DNA from: Bryobacter sp964387685
GTDB taxonomy: Bacteria; Acidobacteriota; Terriglobia; Bryobacterales; Bryobacteraceae
Direction of reading: 5' to 3'
NCBI GenBank assembly: GCA_964387685.1
Contig: CAYLXK010000013.1
Location: 85,298 to 149,297, forward strand
Length of the DNA stretch: 64,000 nucleotides
In this document: piece after piece, positions 16,097 through 23,854 of the stretch
Layout of the letters: every line of letters begins with the position of its first letter
How positions within the stretch are numbered: position 1 is the first letter of the stretch
Position numbers and translations under genes: made by a program
The notes under the pieces: model-generated
The model's database searches: none
What the model was told of the DNA's origin: nothing
Seen by the model: only the letters and a program-made list of their open reading frames with translations

Positions 16097-17898
16097 TGCG
16101 CCCCTCCCAGCCGGAACCAGGTCAACGCCAAGAATCCCGCCAGCGCGGCTAAGATCACCAGCGCATACTGCGCCAGGCCGCCCGTTTGCGCCAAACGCAC
16201 GGGATAGGACGCCGCCTCGGTCAGAAACGCCGCCATTTGCACCAAGCCATCCACCACGTTCCGGTCCCACCATCCCACCAAGGCCGATATGCCGCTGGTC
16301 GTCCAGCCCGCTCCCCGCGGCAAGAGGTCCACCACATTCCGGTCAAACCAATTCAATCCGCGCGCTCCCTGCCCTCCCACTCCATGCAACCAAATGTGTC
16401 GATAGATATCGTCCACAAACCATTTCCGCCGGAACAACGTTTGCAGCGGCTCAAACACGCGTATTTCGCGTCCCCACCAGAGCCCCGCCACCGTAAGCAA
16501 GCCCGTCGCCATGGGGATCCACAGCGGACCCTCGGCATGTGCGCCAAACCAGCCTGCCGTAACCGTGCCGAGGGCCAAGGGCCAAAGCGTGTGCAGTTCC
16601 CAGCCCTTCGGGTCGTGGCCCGCTTGCTGCTCTGCGCCAAAGAACACCGTCCACATCATCCGGCTCGCATAGAGAGAAGTCAGCAAAGGAATCCCCATGG
16701 CTATGCCTAGGAGCAGCGGCGAATCCGCCGCCGCCAGCAGTATTGCGTCTTTTGAGAAAAATCCAGCCAGCGGCGGCAGCCCCGCCAGAGCCAACGCCCC
16801 CAGGCTCATCAGGCGGAACGTCCAGGGCATCGACGCCCTCAGCCCCCCCATGTAGCGAATGTCCTGCTCTCCTTTCAGCGCGTGGATTACGTTGCCCGCG
16901 CACAAAAACAGCAGCGCCTTGAAAAACGCATGCGTCGTCACATGAAACATTGCCGCCTGCGGCGCGCCGATTCCGCAGGCGAAAAACATCAGCCCCAATT
17001 GGGAAATCGTCGAGTACGCAAGAATCCTTTTGATGTCGTTCTCCACCAACGCCACGGTCGCGGCCAGATACGACGTAAACAGCCCCACCACGGCGATCGT
17101 CAGCCCCACCTCGGGCAGCAGCGCATACATAGGCGCCAGCCGGGCAAAAAGGTACACTCCCGCCGTCACCATCGTCGCGGCGTGGATCAACGCCGACACG
17201 GGCGTCGGTCCGACCATCGCGTCGGGCAGCCAAACGAAAAGCGGTGCTTGGGCGCTTTTGCCCGCCGCCCCGAAGGCCAGCAGCAGACCCGCAGCCGTCA
17301 ATTCCGGACTGGCCACCATCCCGTTTAGCGCTCCGAACTCTACACTGCCCACCGTCGCCAGCAGGATGCACAGGGCCACAAGAAAGCCCGCGTCCCCCGC
17401 CCGGTTGTAAAGGAACGCCTTGTTGGCCGCTTCATTGGCCGCCCGCTTCTCGAATTGAAAGCCGATCAGCAGGTAGCTGGCCAGCCCCACCCCTTCCCAT
17501 CCCGCAAACAATAGCGCCAGGTTATTGGCCAGCACCAGCAGGAGCATGAAAAAGAGGAAGAGATTCAGCCCGCCGAAATAGCGAGTGAAGTTCTCGTGGC
17601 CGCCCATGTAGCCCAGCGAATACAAGTGAATCAAGAGCCCGATTCCGCTCACCACCAGCGCCATCTGCGCCGACAGGTCGTCAAACTGGAAGCCGAACGA
17701 GATCCCCGGCAACCACTGCCCCACACGGTGCACCACGGCTCCCTCGCGCGGCGACATCCACGCCGCCAATGCATGTAGAAAACTCAGCCCCACCGCCACC
17801 GGCGCAATCAACGCCGCTCCACGCCGCAGCACGCCAATCAGAAACGCGCCGATCAGTGGGTAGAACGGAATCAGCCAGAACGTGGAAAGCGTCACCAT
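16093..17898 (-). CDS. nuoL: NADH-quinone oxidoreductase subunit L
   Basis: A 601-residue protein, the terminal antiporter-like pump of complex I. Family motifs include YLLIGFQFEKRAANEAANKA, FLYNRAGDAGFLVALCILLA, GKSAQAPLFVWLPDAMVGPT and PVSALIHAATMVTAGVYLFA, then NDIKRILAYSTISQLGLMFF. The C-terminal third carries the lateral helix region. It is a little shorter than E. coli NuoL (613). It overlaps nuoK by 7 bases and nuoM by 4. Confidence 0.95.
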   Translation of the reverse strand: MVTLSTFWLIPFYPLIGAFLIGVLRRGAALIAPVAVGLSFLHALAAWMSPREGAVVHRVGQWLPGISFGFQFDDLSAQMALVVSGIGLLIHLYSLGYMGGHENFTRYFGGLNLFLFFMLLLVLANNLALLFAGWEGVGLASYLLIGFQFEKRAANEAANKAFLYNRAGDAGFLVALCILLATVGSVEFGALNGMVASPELTAAGLLLAFGAAGKSAQAPLFVWLPDAMVGPTPVSALIHAATMVTAGVYLFARLAPMYALLPEVGLTIAVVGLFTSYLAATVALVENDIKRILAYSTISQLGLMFFACGIGAPQAAMFHVTTHAFFKALLFLCAGNVIHALKGEQDIRYMGGLRASMPWTFRLMSLGALALAGLPPLAGFFSKDAILLAAADSPLLLGIAMGIPLLTSLYASRMMWTVFFGAEQQAGHDPKGWELHTLWPLALGTVTAGWFGAHAEGPLWIPMATGLLTVAGLWWGREIRVFEPLQTLFRRKWFVDDIYRHIWLHGVGGQGARGLNWFDRNVVDLLPRGAGWTTSGISALVGWWDRNVVDGLVQMAAFLTEAASYPVRLAQTGGLAQYALVILAALAGFLALTWFRLGGAQ

Positions 17899-18206
17899 TT
17901 CAGTAGCCGGATCTCGTCCGCCTGCGCCGTTCCCCGGTTCCGGTACAGCACGATGAGAATTCCCAATCCCACTGCCGCCTCCGCCACCGCGACTGTAATC
18001 ACGAAGATCGCAAAGACCTGCCCCACCACGTGCTCCCAGTGCTTGCTAAAGGCGATCAGGTTGATGTTCACCGCGTTCAACAGCAACTCGATCGACATCA
18101 GGATCACAATCACGTTTCGCCGCAGCAGAATCCCGGCGCAGCCGATCAGCAGCAGCGCCAGTCCCACCGCCAGATAGTGCGCGGTCGTAATGGGGGCGAG
18201 GCTCAA
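17892..18206 (-). CDS. nuoK: NADH-quinone oxidoreductase subunit K
   Basis: A 104-residue protein with three membrane helices, the normal NuoK size. The pattern LALLLIGCAGILLRRNVIVI, LMSIELLLNAVNINLIAFSK and FVITVAVAEAAVGLGILIVL carries the two conserved membrane glutamates (in SIELLLN and AEAAVGL) used for proton transfer. It overlaps nuoJ by 4 bases and nuoL by 7. Confidence 0.95.
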   Translation of the reverse strand: MSLAPITTAHYLAVGLALLLIGCAGILLRRNVIVILMSIELLLNAVNINLIAFSKHWEHVVGQVFAIFVITVAVAEAAVGLGILIVLYRNRGTAQADEIRLLKW

Positions 18207-18712
18207 GCCGTATCCTCGCGTTTCTTGGCCATCCGCACCGCTCCCACGATCGCCACCAGCAGCAGCAGGCTCGCCGCCTCAAAAGGCAGCGCGAATTGGT
18301 AAAAAAGCACGTCGCCGATTCGCTCCGTGTTCCCGCTTGTGTTCAGGCGCGCCAGCGGCTTCGCGGGCAGATTCGACAGGCCCGCCCACATCAGCGACGC
18401 GAGCCCCGCCAGCACTCCCCCCACTGCCACCAGTGCCACCGGCCATTGCCGGCTATAGCGCCGCGTCCGCATCGCCTCCGGTAACTGAATCAGCATGATG
18501 ACGAATACGAACAACACCATCACGCCCCCGACATACAGCAAAATTTGCACCGCGAAAAGAAACTCCGCCGCGCGCGTCAGAAACAAGCCCGCCACGCCCA
18601 GCAGCGAGGCGATCAGCGCGATCGCGCAATGCACCGGGTTGCGGCGCGTCACCGTCAGCAGCGCCCCGCCCAGCGTCAACGCGGCGAAACAATAAAAAAG
18701 CGTCGCTTCCAT
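18203..18712 (-). CDS. nuoJ: NADH-quinone oxidoreductase subunit J
   Basis: A 169-residue membrane subunit with about five helices. It starts MEATLFYCFAALTLGGALLT and contains RAAEFLFAVQILLYVGGVMV followed by LFVFVIMLIQ, the conserved third helix of NuoJ. The last helix, LPFEAASLLLLVAIVGAVRM, is also typical. It overlaps nuoI by one base and nuoK by 4. NuoJ links the quinone site to the proton-pumping arm. Confidence 0.94.
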   Translation of the reverse strand: MEATLFYCFAALTLGGALLTVTRRNPVHCAIALIASLLGVAGLFLTRAAEFLFAVQILLYVGGVMVLFVFVIMLIQLPEAMRTRRYSRQWPVALVAVGGVLAGLASLMWAGLSNLPAKPLARLNTSGNTERIGDVLFYQFALPFEAASLLLLVAIVGAVRMAKKREDTA

Positions 18713-19176
18713 CAGGACTTGTATTTCGTGGGCCGCGGCCCTTCCTCAAGCATCTGCCGGTCCCAGATCAATCCCTCGCGCGTATAGCTGGCCAGCTCAA
18801 AATCTTGCGTCAACTCCAGCGCATCCACGGGACAGGCATCCTCGCAAAGGCCGCAAAACATGCAGCGCGATAAGTCGTAGGTGAACGTCGTCAGGTCCAG
18901 GCGCCGCGTCTCTTTATTGCGGATCGTGCCCACGACGATCAGGTTCTCCGGGCACGCCTTGGCGCACAAATCGCAGCCGATACACAAGGTCTCGCCGTTG
19001 TCCGGGTTGATGTTCAAGCGGGGCGCGCCCCGGTAGCGCTCCCCCACCTTGGGCCGTTCCTTCGGATACTGCTCCGTCACAATATTGCGCGTGCGCTGCG
19101 TCCGGAACGTGACCCACAAGCCTTCAAGCAGGTCGAGGAGAAAAAACTTCTTGATCGCTTCGATTACGCTTTGCAT
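18712..19176 (-). CDS. nuoI: NADH-quinone oxidoreductase subunit I (two [4Fe-4S] clusters)
   Basis: A 154-residue ferredoxin-like subunit. The two cluster motifs are CIGCDLCAKACPENLI and CMFCGLCEDACPVDALELT, giving clusters N6a and N6b that pass electrons toward NuoB. The phrase RYRGAPRLNINPDNGETLCI before the first motif is typical. It follows nuoD by only 2 bases. It sits at the junction of the peripheral and membrane arms. Confidence 0.96.
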   Translation of the reverse strand: MQSVIEAIKKFFLLDLLEGLWVTFRTQRTRNIVTEQYPKERPKVGERYRGAPRLNINPDNGETLCIGCDLCAKACPENLIVVGTIRNKETRRLDLTTFTYDLSRCMFCGLCEDACPVDALELTQDFELASYTREGLIWDRQMLEEGPRPTKYKS

Positions 19177-19178
19177 GT

Positions 19179-20297
19179 CTAACGGTCCACCTCGCCCAAT
19201 ACAATGTCAATCGTCCCGATAATCGCCACCACATCGGCCACCAGCGCGCCCACGGCTATCTTTTCCAGCGTCGCCAGATTCAGAAAGCTCGGCGGCCTTA
19301 CCCGCACCCGGTAAGGCTGCAAGGTCCCGTCGGAGACCAGAAAATAGCCCAACTCTCCCTTCGGCGCTTCCGTCGAAACGTACACCTCGCCCGCCGCCGG
19401 CTTCAACACCTTCGGCACCTTGGCCAATATCGGACCCGCCGGAATCTTCTGTAGCGCCTGCCGGATAATCCGTACGCTCTCCCGCATCTCCGCCATCCGC
19501 ACCAGGTAGCGGTCGTAGCTATCCCCGCCCGTCCGCGTTGGCACCGCAAAGTCGTACTCTTCGTAGCCGGAATATGGCTGCTCTTTGCGCAGATCCAGTC
19601 CGAGGCCGGACGCCCGCATCATCGGGCCGGACACTCCGTAGGCCTTGCAATCGGCGGCCGTGAGCACGCCTACCCCCTTTAGCCGTTCCGTCCAAATCGG
19701 ATTCCGGGTCAATAGGCTTTCGTATTCGTCTAGCCGCGGGCCCAATCGATCGCAAAAGTCCCGCGTTTCGCTCTCAAACGTATCGTATAAATCGTATTGC
19801 AGGCCGCCAATCCGAAAGGCGTGCGTCGTCAGGCGCGCCCCGCAGTAGTTTTCAAAGATCTTCAGGACGTCCTCGCGCTCCCGCATCGTGTAGAACAGCG
19901 CCGTCATCGCCCCGATATCAATCGCGTGCGTACCCAGCCATAGCAAATGCGAGGCAATCCGGTTCAGTTCCGCAAACAGCACCCGCACCACGCGCGCCCT
20001 CGGCGGCGCGTCCACCCCAATCAGCTTTTCCACCGCCAGGCAATAGCCTAGTCCGTTGGATACCGCCGAAACGTAATCCATGCGGTCCACATATGGGGCA
20101 AACTGCGTGTACGTCCGGTGCTCGCCAATCTTCTCTACACCGCGATGTAAATACCCGATCACGCACTCCACGCCCCGCACACGTTCCCCATCCAGCTTCA
20201 AGACCAGCCGCAAAACGCCGTGCGTGGACGGGTGCTGCGGCCCCATGTTTAGGGTCAGCTCCTGTGTCTCTAGATAGTCGATGGCGCCTGCGTTCAC
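19179..20297 (-). CDS. nuoD: NADH-quinone oxidoreductase subunit D
   Basis: A 372-residue protein of the 49-kDa subunit family, which lines the quinone site. Landmarks are LNMGPQHPSTHGVLRLVLKL, GYLHRGVEKIGEHRTYTQFA, DRMDYVSAVSNGLGYCLAVE and the C terminus AVVAIIGTIDIVLGEVDR-like region. The start is taken as GTG at 20297, which overlaps the nuoC TGA (GTGA), the junction type used throughout this cluster; an ATG at 20333 would add 12 residues inside nuoC. The cysteine-poor, hydrogenase-like fold has no metal site left. Confidence 0.94.
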   Translation of the reverse strand: MNAGAIDYLETQELTLNMGPQHPSTHGVLRLVLKLDGERVRGVECVIGYLHRGVEKIGEHRTYTQFAPYVDRMDYVSAVSNGLGYCLAVEKLIGVDAPPRARVVRVLFAELNRIASHLLWLGTHAIDIGAMTALFYTMREREDVLKIFENYCGARLTTHAFRIGGLQYDLYDTFESETRDFCDRLGPRLDEYESLLTRNPIWTERLKGVGVLTAADCKAYGVSGPMMRASGLGLDLRKEQPYSGYEEYDFAVPTRTGGDSYDRYLVRMAEMRESVRIIRQALQKIPAGPILAKVPKVLKPAAGEVYVSTEAPKGELGYFLVSDGTLQPYRVRVRPPSFLNLATLEKIAVGALVADVVAIIGTIDIVLGEVDR

Positions 20298-20830
20298 TGT
20301 CCGCTCTCGATTCCCAGATGCGCCTTTACCCACGCCTGATCCATCCCCGTGATGGACGCCTCCTTGCGCAGCGGATATCCTTGCCAGTCCTCCGGCAGCA
20401 AAATTCGCTTCAGCCCCGGATGCCCGCTAAAGCGCACCCCAAACATGTCGAAAGTCTCGCGCTCCAGCCAGTTTGCCGCCGGAAACAAACCGCTTAAGCT
20501 CGGAAACTCCTCGCCCTCGGCCACCCGGCTCTTGATCCGCAACCGCCGCTTCGCCTGCGCCGCATAAAGATGGATCACCACCTCAAACCGCTTCGCATCC
20601 TGCGGGTGATCCACCGCCGTTAGATCGCAAAAAAAGTCGAAGCCTTCCCGCTCGCGCAGGTACTCCACCAGGGCGGGCACTCCTTGAGCGGGCGCGATGA
20701 GAAAGTCTTGGCCACGGTAACGGGCAAAAATCAACCCGGCTTCGGGAAAGGCGGCGGAGAGACTAGCTGTGAGTGAGTCTTCCCAAGCTTCGCTAGCCAT
20801 AACCGGGGCCGGTTTGGCTTCTTGAGACAT
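20294..20830 (-). CDS. nuoC: NADH-quinone oxidoreductase subunit C
   Basis: A 178-residue protein of the 30-kDa subunit family, separate from nuoD (they are fused in E. coli). The signature is NWLERETFDMFGVRFSGHPG followed by LKRILLPEDWQGYPLRKE. It is the first gene of the cluster, with nothing resembling nuoA or nuoB upstream: the next gene, 64 bases away, is divergent and unrelated. The promoter should therefore lie in 20831-20894. Confidence 0.94.
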   Translation of the reverse strand: MSQEAKPAPVMASEAWEDSLTASLSAAFPEAGLIFARYRGQDFLIAPAQGVPALVEYLREREGFDFFCDLTAVDHPQDAKRFEVVIHLYAAQAKRRLRIKSRVAEGEEFPSLSGLFPAANWLERETFDMFGVRFSGHPGLKRILLPEDWQGYPLRKEASITGMDQAWVKAHLGIESGQ

Positions 20831-20894
20831 CTTGAAACTTTTAGGGTCTCACATTTATCCTGGTAGTTCTCGCACTCCCATTTACCAAAACGAT

Positions 20895-21290
20895 ATGTCT
20901 CAGAACGAAATCGAAAAACTCCGCGCTGCTCATAACCTCACCCTGATCCCCTCCGAGAGGGAAGGCGTCAGTTGGCACAAGATCTCCGGTGGCGTCTACG
21001 GGTTCACTTATACTCCCGCCGCCTCCGACGGCGGCATCTTCATCCGCCAGTCCCACCTCAGCTTCGAGTTCCACAAGCTCGCCGACGGCACGCTCCAATT
21101 TCTCGGTTTTACCACTCCCGCCTCTGCCGAAGCCTTGGCCAGCGCTGGCGCTCCGGAAATCGAGATCTATCCCATACCGAAGCACGAACACACCGTGCTG
21201 GTGGCCGTCCCCCACGCCCGTATCGCCTCCTCCAAGCCGCTCGACAAGGAAGACGCCAACCGGCTGAAGCTCAGCCTTCGCCCCGCTTAG
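20895..21290 (+). CDS. Hypothetical protein
   Basis: A 131-residue soluble protein I do not recognise. It has no signal peptide or membrane segment. The sequence alternates short hydrophobic beta-like stretches (GGVYGFTYTPAASDGGIFIR, TLQFLGFTTPAS, EIEIYPIPKHEHTVLVAVPH) with charged loops and ends with DANRLKLSLRPA. The start MSQNEIEKLRAAHNLTLIPS at 20895 was chosen over an ATG at 20832 because the upstream part lies in the nuoC promoter gap. It is divergent from nuoC and its stop overlaps that of the acyl-CoA synthetase gene. Confidence 0.6.
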   Translation: MSQNEIEKLRAAHNLTLIPSEREGVSWHKISGGVYGFTYTPAASDGGIFIRQSHLSFEFHKLADGTLQFLGFTTPASAEALASAGAPEIEIYPIPKHEHTVLVAVPHARIASSKPLDKEDANRLKLSLRPA

Positions 21291-23044
21291 GCGAACTCTT
21301 CCCGGCCGGCGTACATCTCGGTTACCTCGGCTGCATAGCGCTCTAGGATCACGCCCTTGCGCACCTTCATCGTCGGCGTGATCTCGCCCGCCTCAACGCT
21401 AAACTCGCGCGCTAGGACCTTAAATTTCCGGATCTGCTCGTGCGATTCCACCCGGCGGTTCACCTCGCGTACCGCCGCTTTTACAATTTCCTCGGCGTTC
21501 CGTCCCGATTGGTCTGCCGCCGCGCTCATCGTAAACAGCGCCGTCACAAACGGGCGCTTGTCCCCCACCAGCACCACTTGGCTAATCGCCGGTTCCACCT
21601 TGAACAGGCTCTCTATCCTCGCCGGGTAAATCTTCTTTCCGTTGGAAGCCACCAGAATCTCCTTTTTCCGCCCCGTGATGTACCAGTAGCCCTCCTCGTC
21701 CACGCTGGCAATATCGCCCGTCAGCAGCCACTTTCCCGCGAAGACCTTCTTCGTCGTCTCCGGATCGCGGAAATACCCGGTAAACAGCGTGTCCCCCGCC
21801 AGCGCTAGTTCTCCGTCTTCCATGAGCTTGGCCTCCACGCCCGGGAACAGCTTGCCGATGCTCCCCACCTTCGGCCGCTCCAACGGATTCAGGTGCGTCA
21901 CCCCGCCCTCAGTCAGTCCAAAGCCTTCCACCAGGTTCACCCCGATGGCCTGGTAAAACCCTGCCAGGTCCTTCCCCAACGGCGCCGAACCCGACACCGC
22001 GATGCGCAGATTTCCGCCCAACCTCTCCCTCACCTTCGAGAAAATCAGCTTGTCCACCACCGCCAGCGGCGCGCTGACCCAGGGCGGCACGATCTTGCCC
22101 TCCCACTTCAATTGGCGCGCGCGCATCCCCAGGCCCAGCCCCCCGTGAAAAATCTTCTGAATCAGCGGTGGCTTCTTCTTTATCTCCGTCACGATGCTCT
22201 GATAGATCCGTTCCCACAAACGCGGCGGCGCCACCAAAAACGTCGGCCGCAGTTCCTGGATCTCTTTCGGCAACCGCGATAGGCTCTCGCTAAAGTACAC
22301 GCTCATCCCGTACTCAAGCGGCAGCATCTGCATCACCAAGCGCTGCGTAATGTGCGCGCTGGGCAGAAACGCAATCGTCCGGTCCTCCGCCGTCAGCGGC
22401 AATACGGGCGGCGCCGCCTTCAGGTTAAACACGATGCTCTTATGGGACACCATGCCCATCTTCGGCTCCCCCGTCGAACCCGAGGTCAGATAGATGATCG
22501 CGATGTCCTCTGGCTGGGTCTCCACATAAATCCGCGCGAATAGCTGTGGGTCCGCGGCGATCGCTTCCCGCCCCTTGGCCCTCACATCGTCCAGATTCAG
22601 GATGTCCTCCGCCGATCCCGTCAGCAGAACCCACTGAATATCCAGTGCCTCTTCCCCCGCCGCGCTCGCCGCCAGCGTGGCCATCATTTTCGAATTCTCG
22701 ACAAACACCAGCTTGGCCCCGCAATTGCGCAGCTTCTGGATCGCCTCGCCTTGCGGATAGCTTGTGTACATCGCCGCCGCAATCGACCCGTTGGCGATCA
22801 CCCCCATATCGGCCAGATAAAACTCGGCCCGCGTCTCGCTCTGCAGCGCCACGACGTCGCCGTGCCCTATGCCCAAGCTCCTCAACCCGCAGGCGATTTC
22901 CTTAACCGCTTGCGCATACTGATTCCACGTGTAGGTCGTGTACTTTTCTCCATTGCTGCCCGCCACCGGCTGATACAGCGCCGGCCTCTCCCCGTGCCGC
23001 GCCGCCGCCTCTTCCAAGGCTGAAAATAGGGTTCTGCCGCTCAT
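21287..23044 (-). CDS. Long-chain fatty-acid-CoA ligase (AMP-forming)
   Basis: A 585-residue adenylate-forming enzyme of the FadD15/long-chain acyl-CoA synthetase group. The P-loop is IIYLTSGSTGEPKMGMVSHK; others are VEGFGLTEGGVTHLNPLERP, LFTGYFRDPETTKKVFAGKW, then WLLTGDIASVDEEGYWYITG and RKKEILVASNGKKIYPARIE with the domain hinge. It would activate fatty acids with ATP and CoA for degradation or lipid synthesis at the membrane. The start at 23044 (MSGRTLFSALEEAAARHGER) was preferred to an ATG 6 codons earlier, which lies in the palindrome shared with the divergent gene. Confidence 0.9.
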   Translation of the reverse strand: MSGRTLFSALEEAAARHGERPALYQPVAGSNGEKYTTYTWNQYAQAVKEIACGLRSLGIGHGDVVALQSETRAEFYLADMGVIANGSIAAAMYTSYPQGEAIQKLRNCGAKLVFVENSKMMATLAASAAGEEALDIQWVLLTGSAEDILNLDDVRAKGREAIAADPQLFARIYVETQPEDIAIIYLTSGSTGEPKMGMVSHKSIVFNLKAAPPVLPLTAEDRTIAFLPSAHITQRLVMQMLPLEYGMSVYFSESLSRLPKEIQELRPTFLVAPPRLWERIYQSIVTEIKKKPPLIQKIFHGGLGLGMRARQLKWEGKIVPPWVSAPLAVVDKLIFSKVRERLGGNLRIAVSGSAPLGKDLAGFYQAIGVNLVEGFGLTEGGVTHLNPLERPKVGSIGKLFPGVEAKLMEDGELALAGDTLFTGYFRDPETTKKVFAGKWLLTGDIASVDEEGYWYITGRKKEILVASNGKKIYPARIESLFKVEPAISQVVLVGDKRPFVTALFTMSAAADQSGRNAEEIVKAAVREVNRRVESHEQIRKFKVLAREFSVEAGEITPTMKVRKGVILERYAAEVTEMYAGREEFA

Positions 23045-23046
23045 AA

Positions 23047-23065
23047 GGGATGATGCTATCATCCC
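23047..23065. promoter_or_regulatory. Palindrome in a 29-base divergent intergenic gap
   Basis: GGGATGAT (23047-23054) and ATCATCCC (23058-23065) are exact reverse complements separated by GCT. They fill most of the 29 bases between the likely start codons of the acyl-CoA synthetase (23044, minus) and the inositol-phosphatase-like gene (23074, plus). The site could bind a regulator of both genes, but an 8-bp inverted repeat can also arise by chance, and the promoters must then overlap coding sequence or the mRNAs be nearly leaderless. Confidence 0.4.
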
Positions 23066-23073
23066 GTTTGTTC

Positions 23074-23841
23074 ATGGCTTACGACTCGGAATTGTTCTTC
23101 GCCCGCTCGGCCGCGCGCAAGGCTGGCGAGGCCTGCCAGCGCATTCTCCACGGCGGCTTTACCGCCGAAACCAAACCCGACGATTCTCCCGTCACCATCG
23201 CCGACAAGGAAAGCGAACGCCTCATTGTCTCCATCCTCTCTGAGGCATTTCCCGACGACGGCTTCCTCGGAGAAGAAGGCGCCAATCGCGAATCCAAAAG
23301 CGGCCGCCGCTGGATCGTCGACCCCATCGACGGCACCCGCGATTTCGTCCGCAATAACCGTCTCTGGGCCATCCTCATCGGCCTCGAAGAAAACGGCGAA
23401 CCCGTTGTAGGCGTTTGCTATCTCCCCATGCTCGGCGAAATGTACTACGCCGCCAAAGGCGAAGGCGCCTTCCTCGACGGCCAGCCCATTCATGCCTCGG
23501 CTATCTCCTCCGTCCAGCAGGCCGTCGTTTGCGTCAATAAGCTCAATGGCGTCACTCATCCCCCCTTCGGCGCCCGCCTCCTCGATTGGCTAGCCGGCTT
23601 CTGGTGCGTGCGTGTCTTCGGCGGCATCTATGACGCCATGCTCGTTGCCAGCGGCAGAATGGAAATCTGGATCGAACCCAGCGTCGCCCCCTGGGACCTC
23701 TGCGCCCCCGTCTGTATCCTGCGCGAAGCCGGCGCTCGCTTCTTCGCCCTGAACGGAAAGCCCGGGATCTACGAGGGCAACGGCGCGGCCTGCGCCCCCG
23801 GCATGGAGCCCGAAGTGAAGCGCTTTCTTAACCTCGATTAA
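23074..23841 (+). CDS. Inositol-monophosphatase-family phosphatase (possibly HisN-type)
   Basis: A 255-residue Mg2+/Li+-type phosphatase. The metal ligands are in FLGEEGANRE and WIVDPIDGTRDFVRNNRLWA, and the second conserved region is VAPWDLCAPVCILREAGARF. Family members remove phosphate from inositol phosphate, histidinol phosphate, nucleotide PAP or fructose bisphosphate. DPIDGTRDFVR resembles the histidinol-phosphatase (HisN) branch more than classic SuhB (DPLDGT.NF), but the substrate is not certain. The start at 23074 (MAYDSELFFARSAARKAGEA) lies beyond the palindrome; an earlier ATG at 23050 would start within it. Confidence 0.82.
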   Translation: MAYDSELFFARSAARKAGEACQRILHGGFTAETKPDDSPVTIADKESERLIVSILSEAFPDDGFLGEEGANRESKSGRRWIVDPIDGTRDFVRNNRLWAILIGLEENGEPVVGVCYLPMLGEMYYAAKGEGAFLDGQPIHASAISSVQQAVVCVNKLNGVTHPPFGARLLDWLAGFWCVRVFGGIYDAMLVASGRMEIWIEPSVAPWDLCAPVCILREAGARFFALNGKPGIYEGNGAACAPGMEPEVKRFLNLD

Positions 23842-23854
23842 GTTGGCCTCTTGC

